Shown here: positions 13,760 to 16,656 of the stretch, one piece after another | Numbering within the stretch: the first letter of the stretch is position 1 | Layout of the letters: every line of letters starts with the position of its first letter | NCBI GenBank assembly: GCA_946480575.1 | Contig: CAMLKF010000043.1 | Coordinates: 1 to 16,656 of the forward strand | Direction of reading: 5' to 3' | DNA length: 16,656 nt | From: an uncultured Nitrososphaera sp. | GTDB taxonomy: Archaea; Thermoproteota; Nitrososphaeria; Nitrososphaerales; Nitrososphaeraceae | The notes under the pieces: model-generated | What the model was told of the DNA's origin: nothing | Database searches by the model: none | Seen by the model: only the letters and a program-made list of their open reading frames with translations | Position numbers and translations under genes: made by a program

Positions 13760-14448
13760 GTAAAAAAGGCGTGAAGAAGAAGAAGAAGGGAATAATCTTT
13801 GACCTTGACGGTGTGCTAGTCAACTCCATGCCGACCCATGTTCAGGCCTGGAAGACTGCCTTTGCCAAAGTAGCAGGTATCATCAGCATAACCGATCGCG
13901 ATGTCTATTTGCTTGAAGGAATGCGTGGCAAGGAGCTTGTCATAAAAATATTTGAGCAAAAGAATTTTCCTGATCACTCGCTTGCCCAGACGGTACATGA
14001 CGAAAAGAGCAAGGTCTTCAAGACCGTCAGGAGCTCAAAGGCATTTGAAGACGTCAATGAAATGATAAACAACATTAGGTGCCGCAAGGCAGTAGTGAGC
14101 GGTTCCACCAAGCACGATGTTGAAACGATACTTGAAGAGGAATTTGGCAAAGACAAATTCGACGCGATAATAACAGCCGACGACATCAAGAAGGGCAAGC
14201 CGGATCCGTCGGCGTTTCTGGAAGCGCTGAATAAGATGGAACTAGAGCCTGGGCAGGTCGTCGTGGTAGAGAACGCGCCGCTTGGTGCCAAGGCGGCAAA
14301 TAACGCCGGCATTGATTGCTACGTCGTGCTCAACAATACACCCCTTACAAGATCCGATTTTGACGGCATTGTGCCTGAGGACCGGATACTTGACAAAACA
14401 AGCTCATTAAAGAAACCGCTTGGAGAGATGTGTGCAGAGGATGATTAA
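13750..14448 (+). CDS. HAD-superfamily hydrolase (beta-phosphoglucomutase/phosphatase-like)
   Basis: Cytoplasmic HAD enzyme with an alpha-helical cap, acting on a phosphorylated small molecule; the substrate is not deducible. It has 232 residues. Motif I is IIFDLDGVLVNS (nucleophile D18, acid D20), motif II is VVSGS (S116-S118), motif III is KKGKPDP (K149) and motif IV is VVENAPLG (E173), with the AANNAG helix as in the PGM-like subfamily. Motif IV is EN rather than the common ED, so metal binding may be weaker. The start is uncertain: ATG 13750, or GTG 13771 giving MKKKKKGIIFDLDG. A TATA-like AAATTTATAA (13734-13743) predicts a transcript start past the ATG, which favours GTG. Its stop overlaps the next gene's ATG (ATGATTAA), so HAD and DHH are translationally coupled. 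Confidence 0.9.
   Translation: MLLGKKGVKKKKKGIIFDLDGVLVNSMPTHVQAWKTAFAKVAGIISITDRDVYLLEGMRGKELVIKIFEQKNFPDHSLAQTVHDEKSKVFKTVRSSKAFEDVNEMINNIRCRKAVVSGSTKHDVETILEEEFGKDKFDAIITADDIKKGKPDPSAFLEALNKMELEPGQVVVVENAPLGAKAANNAGIDCYVVLNNTPLTRSDFDGIVPEDRILDKTSSLKKPLGEMCAEDD
13774..13788 (+). repeat. Coding trinucleotide repeat (AAG)5 in the HAD gene
   Basis: Five perfect AAG codons encode Lys 9-13 right before motif I. Length change would keep the frame and alter only the N-terminal charge. Confidence 0.9.
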
Positions 14449-15403
14449 GGTGTTCATATTCTCCCACGAGTCCGACCTTGATGGCCTCTATTCTGCCGCA
14501 ATAGGGCTCATCCGCTACCCGCAGGCAGCTACCATGTTCCTCGGGTACGGCGCCGAGAATTTTAACAAAATTGGCAATTTTATCTATTCAGCGACGCACT
14601 ATTCACGCGAGCGCGGGCTTGTCGTCATTGCAGACCTCGGGCTCAACGACGACCTGATAGAAACCTGCAGGCAGATTTTTTCAGACGCAGTAAAGAATGG
14701 CTGGAAGATAATATGGGTGGATCACCACCCTTGGTCGCAGCAGGCCATTGACGCGGTCAAGCCGCTCGTGGAAATAGTGCTCGACGCGTCTGGCAACAAG
14801 TGCGCTGCCGACCTGATGTACGAGAAGTTTCTGCCCGGCAACATGCTGGCGGCCAAGCTTGCCAGTATGGCCCACACGATAGACTTTTTTACGAAAGATC
14901 AGTATCTGACGCCGATATCGGAGCTGATACGCTACTACCAGACGTTTCCCAACTTTTACGACAGGCTGTCAGAGCTTGCAAGAAAATCCGTCCAAGGGAT
15001 ACTTTGGGACGTGGAGATGCAGAGCGACTACAACGACTATGTGCGCTTGCGCGACGAGGCAAAGGCGCAAGTGTTTACGACCATGCAGGTCAAGCCAGCC
15101 GGCAGCTTCAAGGTAGCGTATGTGCAGTCGTCGCCGTACCTGCAGAACAGCCTCTTTTCAGAGGAAGTATTTGCCAGGACGGGCGCCGACCTTGCCATGT
15201 TCTACAGCAGCAAGGGCAAAGTGAGCATTCGCCGGAACAACGACGCAATTTCGTGCCGCGACGTGGCTGCCAACCTGCCCGAGGGCGGCGGCCACGCCTA
15301 TGCCGCCGGAGCCACATTCAAGAGCGACCCGGCAAACACTGCCGCAGTCATTTTGGAGCTTGAGGCGGCCGTTGCCAAGGCTCTAGACCGTCAAATACTT
15401 TAA
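14441..15403 (+). CDS. DHH-family phosphoesterase
   Basis: A metal-dependent phosphoesterase of the DHH/DHHA1 superfamily (RecJ, nanoRNase and cyclic-dinucleotide phosphodiesterase relatives), 320 residues from ATG 14441. Motif I is SHESDLDG (H9, D12, D14), motif II ADLG (D65), motif III VDHHP (D94, H95, H96) and motif IV a later Asp (LDASGNK, about D115); the C-terminal DHHA1 part ends with GGGHAYAAG (about 282-290), the substrate-binding glycine loop. No RecJ OB domain is present, so a nucleotidase/oligonucleotidase role is more likely than ssDNA exonuclease (inference). A TTG at 14420 would add 7 residues, but ATG 14441 overlaps the HAD stop by 8 bases, the usual coupling layout, with GGAGAG upstream. 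Confidence 0.9.
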   Translation: MIKVFIFSHESDLDGLYSAAIGLIRYPQAATMFLGYGAENFNKIGNFIYSATHYSRERGLVVIADLGLNDDLIETCRQIFSDAVKNGWKIIWVDHHPWSQQAIDAVKPLVEIVLDASGNKCAADLMYEKFLPGNMLAAKLASMAHTIDFFTKDQYLTPISELIRYYQTFPNFYDRLSELARKSVQGILWDVEMQSDYNDYVRLRDEAKAQVFTTMQVKPAGSFKVAYVQSSPYLQNSLFSEEVFARTGADLAMFYSSKGKVSIRRNNDAISCRDVAANLPEGGGHAYAAGATFKSDPANTAAVILELEAAVAKALDRQIL

Positions 15404-15406
15404 AAG
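15398..15406 (+). promoter_or_regulatory. Predicted TATA box for the SDR gene
   Basis: CTTTAAAAG overlaps the DHH stop and is centred 27 bp before ATG 15429, predicting a leaderless transcript. The SDR gene therefore seems to have its own promoter. Confidence 0.55.
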
Positions 15407-15428
15407 AACACTTGCCGAATAGTTACCC

Positions 15429-16193
15429 ATGAACGGGATGAAGGGTAAAGTCGCAATAGTCACCGGAGCCGGTGGCGGAGTCGGCAAGGTGATATCAAAG
15501 AGGCTGGCTTCTGAGGGCTGCAATGTGGTGCTTGTTGGCAGGAACAGGAGCAGGCTGCAAAAGGCCGCATCAGAGATTGGCGACAAAAAGAACACCATGA
15601 CTACAGTCACGGACATCACCAAGGAAGCTGAAGTGCTGAGCGCGATTGAGCAAACCCTTTCGTCTTTTGACAAGATAGACATCCTAGTGAACAACGCCGG
15701 CGCCATCAACGACCCGGTGATGTTCCACGAAATGTCCGACGACCAATGGGATGAGCTTGTCGAGACCAACCTTATCGGCACGTTCAGGATGACCAAGGCC
15801 GCAGTACCGGTCATGATGAGGAACAGCAGTGGCGGCAGCATTGTCAATATTTCTTCAGTGCTCGGCGTACGGGCGATACCCAAGGTCCCGCTGTCGGTGT
15901 ACGGCGTGACAAAGGCCGGCGTTATCATGTTCACAAAGAACATCGCCGTCGAGTACGGCCAGTACGGCATTCGCAGCAACTGCGTCTGCCCCTCTACCAT
16001 CAAGAGCTCGATAATTGAACCATATTTGCAGGACGAAAACGCCAAGAAGGTGCTCGAGTCTACGTTCCCCTTGCGCACGATAGGCGAGCCAGAGGACATC
16101 GCGGGCGCAGTTGCTTACCTGTGCTCGAACGATGCCAAGTGGGTCACTGGCACGGTCATGATGGTTGACGGCGGCGTCTCTGCCAAGCAATAG
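15429..16193 (+). CDS. Short-chain dehydrogenase/reductase (3-oxoacyl-reductase/FabG-like)
   Basis: A classical NAD(P)-dependent SDR of 254 residues, cytoplasmic, reducing a keto group or oxidising an alcohol. Motifs: VTGAGGGVG (11-19, cofactor loop TGxxxGxG), NNAG (88-91), N114 (ETNLIGTF), S143 (VNISSVLG), Y158 and K162 (SVYGVTK), and C-terminal IAGAVAYLCSNDAKWVTGTV followed by VDGG. The arginine in VGRNRSR (R38) favours NADP(H). It resembles FabG-type 3-oxoacyl reductases, but archaea lack ACP-based fatty acid synthesis, so a 3-hydroxyacyl-CoA or alcohol/sugar substrate is as likely; exact activity is unknown. The start ATG gives the usual 8-9 residue lead into the first beta strand. Confidence 0.93.
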   Translation: MNGMKGKVAIVTGAGGGVGKVISKRLASEGCNVVLVGRNRSRLQKAASEIGDKKNTMTTVTDITKEAEVLSAIEQTLSSFDKIDILVNNAGAINDPVMFHEMSDDQWDELVETNLIGTFRMTKAAVPVMMRNSSGGSIVNISSVLGVRAIPKVPLSVYGVTKAGVIMFTKNIAVEYGQYGIRSNCVCPSTIKSSIIEPYLQDENAKKVLESTFPLRTIGEPEDIAGAVAYLCSNDAKWVTGTVMMVDGGVSAKQ

Positions 16194-16214
16194 AGGTTAG
16201 TAGTAGGTGGCAGA

Positions 16215-16222
16215 TTTTTTTT
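16215..16222 (+). terminator. Oligo-T terminator after the SDR gene
   Basis: Eight consecutive T, 21 bp after the stop codon, fitting intrinsic T-run termination in archaea. Confidence 0.6.
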
Positions 16223-16235
16223 ACTAGCACATAAC

Positions 16236-16259
16236 TAGTAGTAGTAGTAGTAGTAGTAG
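16236..16259. repeat. Trinucleotide microsatellite (TAG)8
   Basis: Eight perfect TAG units, the longest pure repeat in the window. Rightward it is all stops in one frame; on the minus strand it is (CTA)8. Confidence 0.95.
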
Positions 16260-16522
16260 CGGTATCTCGCGTATTATGGGATAGTCGCCCTCTAGTGATA
16301 TACTCATAATTATTATTCACTCTTTTGCAAAGGAAAACCTAACCCCTGGCTTACAGGAGTGAGCCTATCATAGAGATAGTGTAGCAGGACGGACACAATC
16401 CTTCCAAAGCTTTTCATTATTTCCAAGAAACCACTGTGAAGTTTATGGCAATCCCGGTGACTCATTAATAGATGCACTTGCAAGTTTTGGTGGCCGCAAT
16501 TACCATTTTTATTCTAAAGCTC

Positions 16523-16577
16523 GGCCGGGCATATGATGTCAAGAGCGATAGAGACACAAAAACACGCATGCCCGGCC
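16523..16577. repeat. Inverted repeat / hairpin (perfect 10-bp GC-rich stem, 35-nt loop)
   Basis: GGCCGGGCAT (16523-16532) is exactly complementary to ATGCCCGGCC (16568-16577). The loop is AT/purine-rich. No T-run follows. It could be a structured RNA or a protein site; no box motifs of C/D or H/ACA RNAs are convincing. Confidence 0.55.
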
Positions 16578-16656
16578 CGTAATGCTTGGTGGGAGGTTGA
16601 AATGACTTGCAGCACAATGAAAGCCAAGAGGCCTTGATAAAGATTTGCGATAATAT

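Larger units (their letters stand above)
16194..16656. other. 3' intergenic tail, no gene seen
   Basis: About 460 bp. Contents: the SDR terminator (T8), a (TAG)8 microsatellite, and a hairpin at 16523-16577. A stop-to-stop frame without ATG from about 16359 to 16533 ends in YGNPGDSLIDALASFGGRNY. A GGGAGG before ATG 16600 opens only 11 codons. I see no tRNA, no insertion-sequence end and no clear gene. Confidence 0.5.

Noticed and set aside
14800..15363. 187-codon plus-strand frame
   Set aside because: Out-of-frame shadow of the DHH phosphoesterase, rich in Arg/Cys/Gln with no motif.
15383..16099. 238-codon minus-strand frame
   Set aside because: It is fully antisense to the SDR gene, which has all its catalytic motifs; the minus frame is Ser/Leu/Thr-rich shadow sequence.
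16224..16307. Minus-strand 27-codon frame with Leu8 from (CTA)8
   Set aside because: Too short, driven by the microsatellite, no promoter or SD; not evidence of a gene.
16359..16533. Stop-to-stop frame ending YGNPGDSLIDALASFGGRNY
   Set aside because: It has no start codon and its upstream half is not protein-like; possibly a remnant, but not supportable without a search.

Overview
This window looks like a piece of an archaeal chromosome, most likely from a Nitrososphaera-like thaumarchaeon (Nitrososphaeria). The evidence is a class I (archaeal-type) lysyl-tRNA synthetase, an archaeal stand-alone Elp3, a beta-CASP metallo-beta-lactamase nuclease, an F420-type LLM oxidoreductase, a small single-C2H2 zinc-finger protein, a winged-helix regulator, and AT-rich TATA-like boxes about 25-30 bp before expected transcript starts, often with very short leaders. 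No ammonia-oxidation gene is present, so the genus-level guess is inference.

Layout. Positions 1-1037 are AT-rich and regulatory. They hold the 5' part of a winged-helix regulator on the minus strand, running off the left edge, and a divergent 57-residue C2H2 zinc-finger gene. Between them lie two copies of a 15-bp sequence built on the palindrome TTAAC-N3-GTTAA, one beside each predicted promoter, and a long hairpin. A cytochrome P450 gene (1038-2249), clearly AT-richer than what follows, comes next. Then come a beta-CASP nuclease (2361-3419), a decayed secreted-type gene (about 3535-3946), and an LLM flavin/F420 oxidoreductase on the minus strand.

The centre (5.4-12.6 kb) is housekeeping. 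A small conserved-looking protein converges on, and overlaps by 14 bp, a minus-strand citrate synthase -> malic enzyme pair (central carbon metabolism). Divergent from citrate synthase are purM (purine synthesis), elp3 (tRNA wobble-uridine modification) and lysS (lysine charging). elp3 and lysS are only 11 bp apart. A second decayed gene (12611-13245, minus) follows.

The right part holds an unrecognised 137-residue protein, a HAD phosphatase/phosphomutase-like protein overlapping a DHH phosphoesterase (a probable operon), an SDR oxidoreductase with its own promoter, and a 460-bp tail with an oligo-T terminator, a (TAG)8 microsatellite and a perfect 10-bp hairpin stem.

Two genome-scale traits stand out. 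Perfect trinucleotide microsatellites recur (six seen), two of them inside genes: a 12-Asn tract in malic enzyme and a 5-Lys tract in the HAD protein. Several genes also appear to start at TTG close to a predicted transcription start. I see no mobile element, CRISPR array, tRNA or rRNA.
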